DNA of 64,000 bases from Isochrysis galbana. Its lineage: Eukaryota; Haptophyta; Isochrysidales; Isochrysidaceae. This document shows positions 52,595-64,000 of this stretch, in pieces; position 1 is the first letter of the stretch; every line of letters starts with the position of its first letter. Position numbers and translations under genes: made by a program. The notes beneath the pieces were generated by a model, which worked only from the letters and a program-made list of their open reading frames with translations, searched no databases and was not told the DNA's origin. The stretch lies in NCBI GenBank assembly GCA_018136815.1, contig CM030945.1, positions 1,152,605-1,216,604 of the forward strand, written 5' to 3'.

Positions 52595-52950
52595 CACGAC
52601 GTGTCGCCCTGGATTAATAGATCACCTGGAAATGCGACGGTTCAGTATAACTCATCCACGACTAACATTGCAGCACGCAGGAAAACAGAAACCCTGGAAT
52701 GAAAACATATGATAAACAGGTCACTCAGCAGCACAGGAGGAGGGCGAGAACACGCCGCTGAGGACAGGTGCACCCCGCTCCGCTCGGACCCCCCAAAAGA
52801 CCCGAGCCCCTAAGTAGAGCACGAGGGGAGTTGCCGCAAGGCGGGAAATGAGGGTGGGAAAGGGAAAAGGGCGTGGCTACGGGGGAACGTTCCAGTGCCA
52901 CGAGTGAGGCGAGAATTTTAAAAAGTTTTTTTTTTCAATTTGCCATTGGG

Positions 52951-53278
52951 GCGGCCCCAAGAAGAGACACTGCCGATTGGCCCTTCGTTCGGGAAGCACG
53001 GGCGTGCCCTCCCCCCCCACCACCACTCTCCTCCCACCCTTCTCTTCACTCCCGCCAGCCACCCCCCTCTCTCGATACGCAAGCATGACCAACGCCGGCC
53101 ACCTTGCACGTCATCCTCTTCACTGCTGCCTTTGCACAGGACCGAGGGCCCATAGCTCACGGCACAAGCCCCCACAGAAATTTTTTGGAGTCGCAGCCAA
53201 CTCGGTGTTCGAGGGGGGGGGGGGGGGGGGTCGTCGGGGCGCAAAACATCACACGACACCCCCACCGACAGTATTAGA
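52951..53278. other. Intergenic
   Basis: C-run near 53008 and a G-run of about 18 near 53213-53230. No gene is seen. Confidence 0.4.
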
Positions 53279-54896
53279 TTACATTCGGTGCGGGTTCGGA
53301 TCCTCGGGACGGATAACAACACGCTTACCTTGCGCGATGCGCTCCCTCAGGCATGAGCGCTTTGGGGCTGGCCTAGACTCCTCCGCGGCGCACGCCGTCA
53401 TTCCACTCTCTTGGAGAGCGTCCTCGACGAGCTTGGGATCCTCCGGGCCGGGCACGAGCTTGATCTTAGCCAGGTGGCAGACCTGTGTGTAGTAGCCTTC
53501 GTCCTGCATGCACTTGCGGCGCTTAAGGACGTTGCTCTGCTCGACGGAGCCGCGCGCGACGAGTGTGTACGCCACGTGCTCCGCGCAGACACTGGGGCGC
53601 TGGATGCGGCCGGTGCGCTCGACCTCCTGATTCTTGGAGGCGGTGACGCAGCTCACCTGCACGAGCACGCTGGCGCCTACCAGGTCGACCGAGGTGTCGG
53701 CCAAGTGAAGCAGGCAGAAGACGGCGGCACCGCTCTTGCGGCGGAACTGCTCAAGCATGGCCAAGCGCTCCTTGCCAGGAGTCTCCTGGCTGAGCGGACC
53801 GACCACCGGCATCTGCTCGCGGAAGGTGCCCGAGAGAAGGCGGAAAAACGAACTTGAGCGACTCGAAATCGTCGCAGAAGACGAGCTGCTTTTGTCCACA
53901 GAGCGCGTGGTGACGCACGATGCCGAGGAGCGCGAGCAGCTTGGGCGCCTGGCGCACAGGATCGGTGCCGCACGAGGGGACGAGGACCTCGACGCGCCGA
54001 ATGGGCGCGATGAAGCCGTGCTGGAGCAGCTCGCCGCGGTCGACGTTGGCCACGACAGGGCCGACGCGCAGCGGTAGCAGGTCCATGCGCTCGTCCTCGC
54101 GGTGGAAGGTGGCGGAGGTGGCGAGCGTGCAGAAGGAGGGGATGTCGAGCACGCTCCCGACTGGATCCGCGACGGCGGGGTCGTCGAGCACGAGCAGGCC
54201 ATGCGGCAAGGCGCGCAGCAGTGCGAGGAAGCTTTCCATTTCGGTGTCCTGCGGCGAGTTTAGCGCCTGGTAGGTGCAGATGACGATGCCCGGGCGGCAC
54301 TTGCCATTCACGTCGAGCAGCCGGTCGGTTGTGGCGGCCATGTCCCCCCCGTCGTGGCGCAGGACTAGGACACCCCTTGAGGGCGGCTTGAAGAACTTGT
54401 GAAGCTGCTCGCTCCAGTGGACGCTGGCCATGACGCTCTGTGTGACGATGAGGGTGAATGTCTGCAGCTCCATGGCGAGCCAAAGCGACCAGAGGGTCTT
54501 GCCCGCTCCGCACGGCATCTTCACGAGCCCCGAGAGAGCAAGGGGGGACGACCCGTCATTGCGGTGCACCAGCACCTGATCAAGGGCGCGGCGCTGGAAA
54601 GGGCGCAACTCGACGCCCGGGCGGGCCTGCATGCCGGTGCTCACCAAGAGTGAGCCGGTTTTCACGAAGGGCCAAGCGCGGCGCTCGCCGTCGCTGATGG
54701 AGCTGATGTAGGTGTGCTGGGCGACAAGGGAGTGGCTGTGCTCCAGGAGAGTCGGAAGTGCGTCGCTCACGCTAAACGGGGCAAGGGGGGCGGGCCGGGG
54801 CGCCGAGAGGGCGTGCTCGGGTGGGGCGTAGTTGTAATTGCAGCGTAGCATCTCCACACCTTTGGTGACGCGCGTCGTGGGCGTGGGCATTGGCAT
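53279..54896 (-). CDS. XPB/ERCC3-like SF2 helicase, divergent, with one frameshift
   Basis: XPB is the TFIIH translocase of transcription initiation and nucleotide excision repair. Motif Q-like LRPFQRRALDQVL and Walker A PCGAGKT (Lys133) are intact. SATFHREDERMDLLPLRVGP and the following GELLQHGFIAPI match XPB's motif III region. After the frame change, PLSQETPGKERLAMLEQF, DTSVDLVGASVLVQVS and RTGRIQRP match motifs IV-VI. Motif II reads LDDPAVAD (238-241 DDPA) instead of DEVH, so the His and the Glu are lost. The N-terminal damage-recognition region of XPB is almost absent: about 115 residues precede the helicase core. The frame breaks in a run of five T on the coding strand (53844-53848). 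Dropping one base gives a continuous 538-residue protein, so a sequencing error is likely. It may be a paralogue or viral-type XPB-like protein rather than the TFIIH subunit. Confidence 0.8.
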
Positions 54897-55512
54897 GGGG
54901 AAGCAGCAGGGGAGGAGCGGTGGGGGGCGAGGAGAGGCGGGGGGAGGCAGGAGAGAGAGGGGAACAGAGAGGGAAGCGGGCAGGAAGGCTCGGATCGCAC
55001 ACGGACGTCTGGTTGGTCACGTTCACGCGCTCGCGCGCTCCAACCCCCGCGCGCGTACTCCTGCGCGCGCGCGCTCGCGCAGCACACACCACACACGCCG
55101 CGCGCCATGCGTGCGCGCGCTCGGACGCAATCCGTCCCACAAGCGCGCCATCCAGCCTAAGCGCGCGGGACGCGGCGGTGTGGCCACAAAAAAACCCCAT
55201 TTTGTTTTTCTCTCCATGACAGAGGTCATCCACTTGTAGGGCCAACTGGCGGCCCACCGTGTGTACATTGACCGCGCTCCCCTCCCCCTCCCCCCTCTCC
55301 TCTGATGTGCAGTGGCTGTAGAACAACTTTTTGTTCACTACAAGCAACAAAAAGACTTCGTAGTATTCTTACCGCGCACGCGGCTCTGGACTCTGGACCC
55401 ACGACCCTAGATGCTAGATGGGAAATACAGAGCCGGGTAACAGAATTACAGAAAATGCAGCATGCATTACAGACCAAATACAGGCCAAATACAGGTATCG
55501 GTGGGGGGGATA
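54897..55512. other. Intergenic
   Basis: Purine-rich (plus strand) next to the helicase start, then an alternating GC stretch near 55060-55082. No gene is supportable. Confidence 0.4.
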
Positions 55513-55790
55513 TTGTCAGAGCGAGGCTGATCTCAGTTTTGGAGATTGCCTGCGACCTGCGAGCCGAGAGCCTAGAATCTTTTCAGATTTTTTTTTTGGA
55601 GATTGCCTGCGAGGGCCGCGAGGGCGCGCCGGCAGCTAGAGCTAGCGCGGAACGCGTTTCTTGTGGGGAGCTCATGGAGTTTTCCTCGGGACTCATGTTG
55701 GAAGTGACTACGGGCATTGCGAACGACGCACGGCGGAGAGGCGCGGAATTGCGAAAGAAAGGAGGCTTATGGCTTATGGGGGGTTGTGGC
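55513..55790 (-). repeat. LTR 3'-end remnant
   Basis: On the minus strand it ends with ...GCTCTGACAATA and keeps GGCGCGCCCTCGC and GAGCTCCCCAC-type blocks of the 11451-12850 LTR, with an internal insertion of about 45 nt carrying a second copy of the GGAGATTGCCTGCGA block. It is diverged and lacks the rest of the LTR. Confidence 0.75.
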
Positions 55791-56033
55791 GTTGTGGTAG
55801 AGCTGCCTAACGTTTATTTTGGGACCCAACGTTCAGTTAGCGTTCGACTAAGAACGCAAACATTGTTCATGTTCACTTGTGTTCAAGGCCAATCCTCAAC
55901 GTTGTTCTTGTTCAGTGGTCTCCTCACCTGTTCCTGTTGTTCAGGCGGAGCGCTCTTCGGCGGCTCGGCGGCGCATGCACGTATATTATACGTATGCGGG
56001 TACGCGTATGCTACATACATATACAGATCTCCT

Positions 56034-56103
56034 ACCCCTAACCCTAACTAACCACCCCTAAGTAGTTAGGGTTAGGATTAGGGAGAGGGTTAGGGTTAGG
56101 GGC
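56034..56103. repeat. Inverted interstitial telomeric repeats (CCCTAA/TTAGGG)
   Basis: CCCTAACCCTAACTAACC-type units are followed within about 12 bp by TTAGGG-type units in the opposite orientation, including GTTAGGGTTAGG twice. The two arms can pair as a hairpin. Confidence 0.9.
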
Positions 56104-56268
56104 AACCCAAGAAGCACCCGAAAGCAAGTAGGTTAGATAGAGGTTAGAGAGAGGGGAGTTCTAATAGTCGAAAAGAAAAGGAGAAAGGTGTGTGAACATT
56201 TTCAGTAAAGGATTGAACATTCTCTTTTTGTAGAGAGGTGACGCGCGAGAGAGGCGACCGCCGACGAC

Positions 56269-57854
<1,586 letters not shown>

Positions 57855-58356
57855 CTCTTGAAAGGCCGCGCATACCGAAACGCATTTGCAACGGCGCCAA
57901 AGACTTTTGCTTGAACGAGTGTTGGTGCCTATCCTAATATCGCGGGCGCGCAGTGCACATGTCGTGGGCTTTTAGCTCTCCGTCCGGAGTAGCATGCGCT
58001 TGGCTGTAGTACACGTGGCACGTTGGCACGCACCACTGCACGCTAGCCCTCGCCATCGCGACTGCATTCCAGCGTCAGTTTTGGCGAATATATTAAAAAT
58101 ATGTTCTTGAATATGCCTACTACTTTGCTATCTACTCCCCTTTCTCTGGGGGCCTCACCTGACATCGCCCTTACCCCACCCTCACTCCCCTTGTCCACCC
58201 CCCCCCCCCCTCCTTCGTTCTTTTTTGTTCGGTTTCGGGGCGTCGGCCCATGTGCGCTACGTTGGGTCTGGCGTCGGGGGAGGGGAGAGGCGGGCGCCTT
58301 TTGGCTCGTAGTTGTGGGGGGCGCAGTCGTTGCGCCTCTCTCTAGGGGCCCAGCCA
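57855..58356. other. Intergenic with family C copy 2 (about 58098-58300)
   Basis: The segment TTCTTGAATATGCCTACTACT... matches 47944-48060. The following TTCGGTTTCGGGG stretch matches 44.46 kb. It ends with the left target duplication TCTAGGGGCCCAGCCA (58341-58356). Confidence 0.5.
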
Positions 58357-59101
58357 CAACTAAGTTTATACTTGGTTGACCCATGGGGGGGCACGAGCCC
58401 CCCCCTCTCTCCACTCCTCCCCTGCCATGGGGGAGGAACCACCCATCCTCCTGGCACGCCTGATGGCTTGCCAGGAGGCCACTGCCCTACTGACCCACTC
58501 CCTTCCCCACAGGCTCGCCCCATTCGCCCATCATGGCCCCTCGTGACCAGCCCATTGCTCCAACCCCCCCTCCCCCCCTGGTCGACAGGCAGACAGGTGC
58601 AGATTGGGGGCCCCAGAGGCTCAGGAGCGCCAGCGAGGGAGAGGCAGGGGAGGCCAGGGCCCAGTCCCAGCCTCCTCTGCCCCCAGAGCTGGTCTCCAGG
58701 AGCCTCCAGGGGTCGCCAGGGGCAGCTGCAGGCCTGCCGCAGGCGCGCCATCGCGCGTGCCGCAGGAGAGGGGAGAGAGAGCGCGGAGAAGGGGCTGGGC
58801 GGAGCGAGAGCTCCGCTCACCGAAAAATAGGTAAGTCCCGCACCTGTTTACAGGATAAGTCGGGGCTGAGACCGCCGCCCACTCGGAGACACAGGAGGAA
58901 GGGGGGGAATGATCACCGGGGGGGGGCGCGGGCCACCGGACCATATCTAAGCCCTTCACCCCTATCCCCCTAGTAGTGCACGGGGGGAGTCGCCTTATGG
59001 CGGGGGGAGAAGGGCCGGGGAAGTGGGGGTGTAGAAAGTTTCCTACGTGAGTAGAAAGTAGAGGGTCCACGGCCGCGTGTGCGGTGAAACTATTAAAAGG
59101 T
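58357..59101 (+). mobile_element. Family A retroposon, copy 6 (full length)
   Basis: About 745 bp, flanked by a perfect 16-bp duplication TCTAGGGGCCCAGCCA (58341-58356 and 59102-59117). Starts CAACTAAG...CTTGGTTG and ends GCGGTGAAACTATTAAAAGG. This gives the clearest limits of the family. Confidence 0.92.
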
Positions 59102-59117
59102 TCTAGGGGCCCAGCCA

Positions 59118-59659
59118 AGCGGCTTTCCCTATGGCTGTGATGTTGGAAGGGCTCGCCTTCCCGGTTGCCAGGGCGCCATCCCTGGTCGCTCTCATGGTCT
59201 CCTTTTTCTTGTGTGGTAATGTGGTTCAATTCCTGGTCCTTTGTGTTATCCTTTTGAGTGTGAGGCTTTGGCACTAGTGTGTCACTGTCTATACTACGTC
59301 GAAAAGAGGGCGGAAGTCGTTGCTGACGTCTAATCGTTTTTTTGTTGTCGGCCTATGTCCGCGTGGGCCCTTCTGGCTGCATCCGTGGAGTTGCCGGAGT
59401 GCGCCGCTTTTACAAGGGTGGCGAATCTAGTCAGCATCTCTTCTTATGACTTGCTTGCTATCTGCCCGGACCCCACCCAACGAGCCGGACCCAAGCAAGG
59501 TAGCGCACCTGGGCCGGACTCCGGAAACCGAAGAACAAGGAACGAGGGGGGCAAGGCGAGGAAGGAGGCGGCGAGGGATGTAAGGTTGGTGTTAGTAGGA
59601 GGGGATTGTGCCCAGTCGATGGTGCAGGTGTTAGCCTTGAATCTTCAGATGTTTTTAAA
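59118..59659. other. Intergenic
   Basis: No gene is seen. Confidence 0.35.
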
Positions 59660-59945
59660 ATAAAGATATAAGTCGGGACCGAGGCCGCCGCCTGCCCGGT
59701 AGGCGTAGGAGGAAGGGGGGAACGGATCACCGGCGGGGGGGGGGGGGGGGGGGGGGCTCCGGACCATTTCTAAGCTCTTCACCCCTATCAGCTAGTAGCT
59801 AGTAGTGCACGGACGGGAGGAGTCGCCTCATGGCGAGCGAGGGGAGAGGGGCCGGGGAGTAGGAGGTGTGAGGTGTAGGAAATCTTGCTGCGTGAAAGTA
59901 GTGGGTCCATGGCCGCGTGTGCGGTAAGAATATTATAAGGCTTTA
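59660..59945 (+). repeat. Family A retroposon, copy 7 (3' part only)
   Basis: Matches the last about 280 bp of the family, including a long G-run (about 59734-59755) and the 3' end GCGGTAAGAATATTATAAGG. Confidence 0.8.
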
Positions 59946-60417
59946 TTCTTTACATGAGTATCAAGCGCTATAGCTCGCAGCTTGAGCTTCCCATATGTGC
60001 GGTAGCCAGCAGCAACAGCACAACACGCGGCGGGCGAACGAAGAACGAAGCGCATCTAGCGCGCAGCATGCCGCCGCGACGCCACCACTGATTTTTAGGC
60101 ACTACGGCCATTGGACATAGCCATGCATCATGTGTGCAGAAAGTGAGATGTAAGAAGGAGGAGGATGGTGCAATCTTGTATAGGCAAGGGATGGCGAGTC
60201 ACTCTCCACCACGGCTAGGCGCGCAAATGAGAAGCAAGAAGCGACGAGTGCAGCCGTCACTGTAATGACGGACGACAAGAGCTCTGACAATAAGGGATCC
60301 TGCGCTTGTTTTTGGCGCAATCGTTATGGCGTGCACAGCTAGCGGCCCGCCATGGACGCTCCCATAGCTACAGGTTATCCTGCAGGGCCTTGCCACCCGG
60401 AGCACATCGGTGTAGTA
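59946..60417. other. Intergenic, downstream of the GPR180-like gene
   Basis: No gene is seen. Confidence 0.35.
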
Positions 60418-62070
60418 TTAGTCCACGCAAAGCTTCCCGCGTACACGAGATGCGGACGCCATGCCAGCTGACTCTAGCGAAAACCCAAGGTGGGCAAGGG
60501 ATGAGATCTTGTAGAACTCTGACGAGGACAGGAACAGGCGCGATAAAAGTGCGAGCGCGGCGGTTTGCAATAGAATAGAGCCGCCAGCAACGAGCTGGTG
60601 TCGTCGATATGGCGGCAAGACAGCCGCCAACAGCACGAGCAAAGGTAGGCACAAAAACCAGCTACCTCCATAGACGAACAAGCGGCGGAGGAAAGACGCA
60701 ATCTCAGGCTGCCGTTCTAATCGGAGCGAGCGCCGCAACGCCCACCCAAAGAGGGCACACGAAGCCAGACGGATACCAAGAAGAGCCAAACCTGGCCAAT
60801 GCTCGTGGTCATGGAAGTGATTGAAATCCTCCTCGTAGCGCCGGCCCACCATTTGAAGTACAAATTGCGAGCCACCAACCCCGAGGAGAAGCCACACTGA
60901 CGGTGACTTCAGACCGCGCAGCAAGCGTGCCGGGCGGTGTAGGCCCTCAAACAGCTTGCCCCCTAGGCCGGCGAGCGGCTCTTGCGATTCCAAGCCTAGC
61001 GTCCATCCAAAGGCCAAGGCGATGAGCAGAACCTGTGGAGCAAGACGCGGGCGAGGCCGAGGGCGTGACCGGAAGGGAATTGAACTCCCACCTTCGGGTC
61101 TACAGCGTACCGCAATCAAATTAGGTGCTTGTGCCGCGAGAGCGGGCCATTCAAACGTTCAGGCACGGACCGAAATGGTGAGTTCTGAAACAGACTGAAA
61201 CAACCCAGAGAGGAAGTCGAGTGCAAGCCAGGTGTGGCGCCAGCGCAAGCCTTTTCCATCCTCGGCGAACGTTCTCAAGTGGCACAACTCACACAGGACG
61301 GATGCTGCTTGAAGCACGTACGCCAACGCGAAGAGCACCGTGATCAGATGGTATTGCTTTTGCGCGTGGTACTGGCTGTAGAGCGAGAGAAAGTAGAGGA
61401 GGCCGTAGACGAGCATGGACACGAGCGCGATGGTATTGACCATCGGCATGCCTGCGACGAGGCGGAGAGGTGCATTATGTGCCAGATGGAATGAGCCGGC
61501 CGCTGCGCGTCATGTATAGCGAAACCAAGGCATGCATGCGCCTGGATACACACCCGATTCATCAGCGGGCAGGTGCGACCGGCCGTTGAGGAACGTCAGG
61601 TGATAGTTGATGGGCGGCGGGTGAGCGTCGTACTCCTCTAGGTAGCAGTCCATTAGCACGGCGTACCAGTAGTGTGCTCTTCCCTTAGGCGTCGTCAGTT
61701 CCCCCGACCAGGACCAATCATGCCTCGACGGCCTGGCAAGCGTCTGCTCTGGCTGCACCTTTGCGCTCCACGTGGCCAACTTCTGTCTCTCGACGCAGAG
61801 CGAGCCTTTTTGGATGGCGCTTCGGAACTTCGGCCAGTCGGTGTCCGAGTATAAGCAGAGCGTGAGAAGGTGCTGGTGCCGGTCGAAGTATTCTCGCTCG
61901 GCCACGTGGAAGGTCATGTTGATGTACGAGGGAACACGAGGAGAAAACGCAAACTTGGTGAGGTACTTCTCTGTGTCAAGAGAGGAGAGCTGGAGCTGGC
62001 CGTCGAGCACCTTGGCACGCGCCTCGCCTGCCAGCAGCGCGAGCAGCAGCAGCGGGGCGGCGCGGCGCAT
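60418..62070 (-). CDS. GPR180/TMEM145-like seven-transmembrane protein
   Basis: The proposed exons are 62070-61554, 61451-61171 and 61032-60418, all GT-AG and frame-consistent, giving about 470 residues. A signal peptide (RRAAPLLLLALLAGEARA) leads into a GOLD-like luminal domain of about 150 residues with YINMTFHVAEREYFDRHQHL and WSWSGELTTPKGRAHYWYAV. It ends LTFLNGRSHLPADESG, as in the family. Seven hydrophobic segments follow: NTIALVSMLVYGLLYFLSLY, HLITVLFALAYVLQAASVL, FLSGLFQSVSELTIS, VLLIALAFGWTLGL, SVWLLLGVGGSQFVL, FHDHEHWPGLALLGIRLASC, and the final FVYGGSWFLCLPLLVLLAAV plus LLQTAALALLSRLFL. The FHDHEHWPG loop and SEFYKISS tail are family marks. Likely location is Golgi/endosome or plasma membrane; the ligand is unknown. 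A CT microsatellite (coding strand) lies upstream. Confidence 0.88.
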
Positions 62071-62184
62071 CTGCCACGGGCGGGGGGGAGACGTGGGGGG
62101 GGTGGACGCGGCGTCGGCGCCATCGCGGGGCGGGGAAGAGGGGAGGGGGAGTGGAGAGAAAAGGAGAGGGAGAGAGTAGGTAGG

Positions 62185-62189
<5 letters not shown>

Positions 62190-62265
<76 letters not shown>

Positions 62266-62278
62266 AGGGAGGGAGAGA

Positions 62279-62346
<68 letters not shown>
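62190..62346 (+). repeat. (GA)n microsatellite
   Basis: Two nearly pure GA tracts (62190-62258 and 62283-62346) joined by GGGAGG units, 120 bp upstream of the GPR180-like start. ORFs of alternating Arg/Glu through it are artefacts. Confidence 0.97.
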
Positions 62347-62351
<5 letters not shown>

Positions 62352-62879
62352 AGGAGAGGAGGAGGGCGAGATGCGGGAGAGAGAGAGTGCGTGGTCACGA
62401 CGAAAGGTGAGAGACGACAGGAGAAGAGAAAGAAATAGGGAGGGAAAGGACTCGCAGATGATTCGGAAAGGAGGGAGAGAGGAAAGCAAGAGGAGACGCG
62501 AAAGAGGAGGAGAGAGTCACCGAGAGAGGAAGATGCGGTCCGTCCCGAAATAGTCGGTCTCCCAGCAACCAGCACGCCAGCCTTCAAAAGAAAGAAAAGA
62601 AAACCCCAAGAAAAGAAAAACCAAGTGATGGGCCTGAGAAAAGAAAATCACGTGGGTGGGAGTGGGGCGCCCAGTTTTTACGCAGGCCGAAAAAGGTCGT
62701 TTTCACTCTACTTAGCCCCTCTTCAACAGCATGCCGGTCTTCATGTTCCCGTCTTCCCACCAACACCCAAAACCTAAGTAAACGCGAAATACGAAGTTGA
62801 AGTTGTCGTATTTCATACGAAGACAAGCTTTTACAGCTTTTACTTCTAACCTGTGGGTTATTTTAAGCCTCAAGGTCTC
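62347..62879. other. Intergenic
   Basis: GA-rich then AAAGAAAAG-rich sequence. No gene is seen. Confidence 0.4.
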
Positions 62880-64000
62880 GTCGATTGATATACCGCCTCT
62901 TCTCTAACTTTCTCTCGATGTCATCAAATGTTCCATGACTGTCTTCCGTCTTCTCTCGTCCATCGGTCGTATCTCCCCAGCGAGGTCTGCAGGTCTGCCC
63001 ACGTTCCACGTTGTGCCGACCCCTCTGTCGCATGTCTGCGCGTTGCTGAATTGCCCTGGTGCCGACGTCTGGCCGTCCGTCCAGGTGTGGTTAGTTTTCG
63101 CTCCGTTTGGTTTAGTTTGTGTGGTTCTGTGCCTTCAGACTTTTTCGTTGTCGCATTCGCGAATCGACACTCGTTAGGCTTCGCTCTTCTCTTCGTCGTT
63201 CGGTATTTATCGTTATAATTCTCTCGTTCTCGTCCTCGGTCAAAAGCTTCGCTTGGATGCATGGGATCGTGGGTTGTGGAGCGCCCTCTCTCTTCCTCTC
63301 GAAAGAGAAGGGAAGTTTCCCCACCTTTCTTCCTCCCAGGCGCCTCGCAGATAGGTTTAATTTGCTATCTCCCCTGCGGTTCTTTATCTGCTTCTGGGGG
63401 CAATCAGGTTTAATTTGCGACCTCTTCGCATCTCCCCCTTAGGCACATCGCACTCCTTTCGTCTTATTTGGTAGGTCTCTTGGAATCCTGCGTAGCAAGA
63501 TTGCCCCTCGATTCCGTTATGGTGCGATTCCCGTTCCAGACAAGATCGCCGACAGATCGCCCTTTGATCGTCGTCCGTTGTTGTCTGATCGGAGTGTTTG
63601 GGTTTGATTTCAGTCGAGTTATGTGAGAAAGTCGTGGGGCGAGAGTCGGGGTGTTTTCCTGGGTGTCGTTGTCCGTCGTCCTGTCGCCAGTCGTCATCCG
63701 TCGTCGCTCTCGCTCTCGTCGCTCTCGCTCTCGTAACACTCGTACCCAACAAACTCGCCTCTCCTCCTCGCCAGCCCCTGCCATCACAGCCCTCCTCACA
63801 CTCGCCCTCGCCTCTCGCCGCTCGCTCGATGCCGCTTTCGCCGCCGTCCTCGCCCTCGCTCAAGCCCGCCTGCCCGCCTTCCTCTGCTGACGGGCTTCAG
63901 CCCGTCAGCACCTCCGAAGTGGTCTCCCTCGCCGCGCCTGCCGCCGGCTTCGCCCCTTCCTCATTGCCCTCAGGCCTTGTGGGCCATCCCAATTCGTCAG
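62880..64000 (+). other. Possible LTR-element leader and start of a gag-like ORF, cut by the window edge
   Basis: Style and composition (T-rich, CTCTCG and TCGTC stretches, then a Ser/Pro/Ala-rich frame) resemble the 5' part of the LTR retrotransposon at 11.5 kb, but without close sequence identity. From an ATG at 63829 one frame stays open to the window end and reads Pro/Ser-rich sequence including TSEVVSLAAPAAGFAPSS. No domain is visible. It could also be the 5' part of an ordinary gene. Confidence 0.25.
63885..63910. other. Perfect 11-bp stem, 4-nt loop hairpin
   Basis: Arms TGCTGACGGGC and GCCCGTCAGCA flank TTCA. It lies within the open frame at the right edge. Confidence 0.9.

Larger units (their letters stand above)
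49692..52932 (+). mobile_element. LINE-type (non-LTR) retrotransposon, internally deleted
   Basis: Flanked by an 18-bp perfect direct repeat TTTCAATTTGCCATTGGG (49674-49691 and 52933-52950). It begins CAACTAACTTTATAGTTGG, the same 5' stem-loop type as the family A repeats, and ends in a T-rich stretch. The coding region starts in the middle of the reverse transcriptase, and no endonuclease is present. Because the 5' end looks intact, the missing part is probably an internal deletion near 50085-50100 rather than ordinary 5' truncation. Confidence 0.85.

Noticed and set aside
61038-61140. tRNA-like sequence in intron 2 of the GPR180-like gene (minus strand, with GGGAGTTCAATTCCC and CTGTAGA)
   Set aside because: The T-arm looks right, but the anticodon stem does not pair in any register and no matching 5' acceptor strand is found. 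At best a decayed tRNA-derived fragment.
61870-62587. Long Arg/Glu and Ser/Leu ORFs on both strands
   Set aside because: Translations of the GA microsatellite.

Overview
The window is nuclear DNA from a GC-rich unicellular eukaryote. Genes have short spliceosomal introns (about 69-220 nt, mostly GT-AG and one apparent GC-AG), are well spaced, and are separated by retroposons and very long CT/GA microsatellites. A TEX9-like ciliary gene suggests a flagellated organism. The composition, the GC-AG intron and the mix of genes fit an alga, perhaps a haptophyte. That placement is inference and no marker in the window proves it. There are three 100-base N gaps, at 18269-18368, 29207-29306 and 56307-56406.

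Layout, 1-11.4 kb: an LTR that runs off the left edge (1-901) is inserted in a dispersed repeat. It is followed by a four-exon Thg1-like 3'-5' polymerase gene (1974-3080), a two-exon LAG1/TLC ceramide-synthase-like gene (4602-5714, minus), a Cys-rich ORF that overlaps a duplicated segment (8239-8838, minus), a giant CT microsatellite, and a three-exon TspO/MBR gene (9883-10737).

11.45-27.03 kb: a young Ty3/gypsy chromovirus-type LTR retrotransposon with 1.4-kb near-identical LTRs, TG...CA ends and a GGTTG target-site duplication. It encodes gag-like ORFs, a Ser/Pro-rich spacer, a complete phage-type DNA cytosine methyltransferase domain, and a pol ORF with protease, RT, RNase H, DD35E integrase and a chromodomain. 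The methyltransferase inside an LTR retrotransposon is the most interesting object in the window. The apparent 1.58-kb internal duplication around the N gap looks like two overlapping contig ends that were never merged, so the true element is probably about 13.9 kb.

27-40 kb: a 921-bp non-autonomous DNA transposon with perfect 14-bp inverted repeats and a perfect 8-bp TSD (hAT-like), an HSF-type transcription factor gene (30867-31706, minus), CT microsatellites, several tandem repeats, and unrecognised lower-GC ORFs.

40-64 kb: a small spliced one-TM gene, a RING-H2 gene (42071-43174), a TPR-like plus 2OG-Fe(II) oxygenase gene (45654-47270, minus), a LINE-type element with an 18-bp TSD and an internally deleted coding region (49692-52932), an XPB-like helicase gene with an unusual motif II and one homopolymer frameshift (53279-54896, minus), an inverted interstitial TTAGGG tract, a TEX9-like gene (56269-57854), a GPR180/TMEM145-like seven-TM gene (60418-62070, minus), and a possible second LTR-element leader that runs off the right edge.

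A dispersed family (called family A here, at least eight copies) and the LINE-type element share a 5'-terminal stem-loop that keeps pairing through base changes. Two family A copies have 14-16 bp TSDs, so they look like retroposons. The cellular genes are not organised as an operon or pathway; they are independent housekeeping, signalling and lipid genes between mobile elements.
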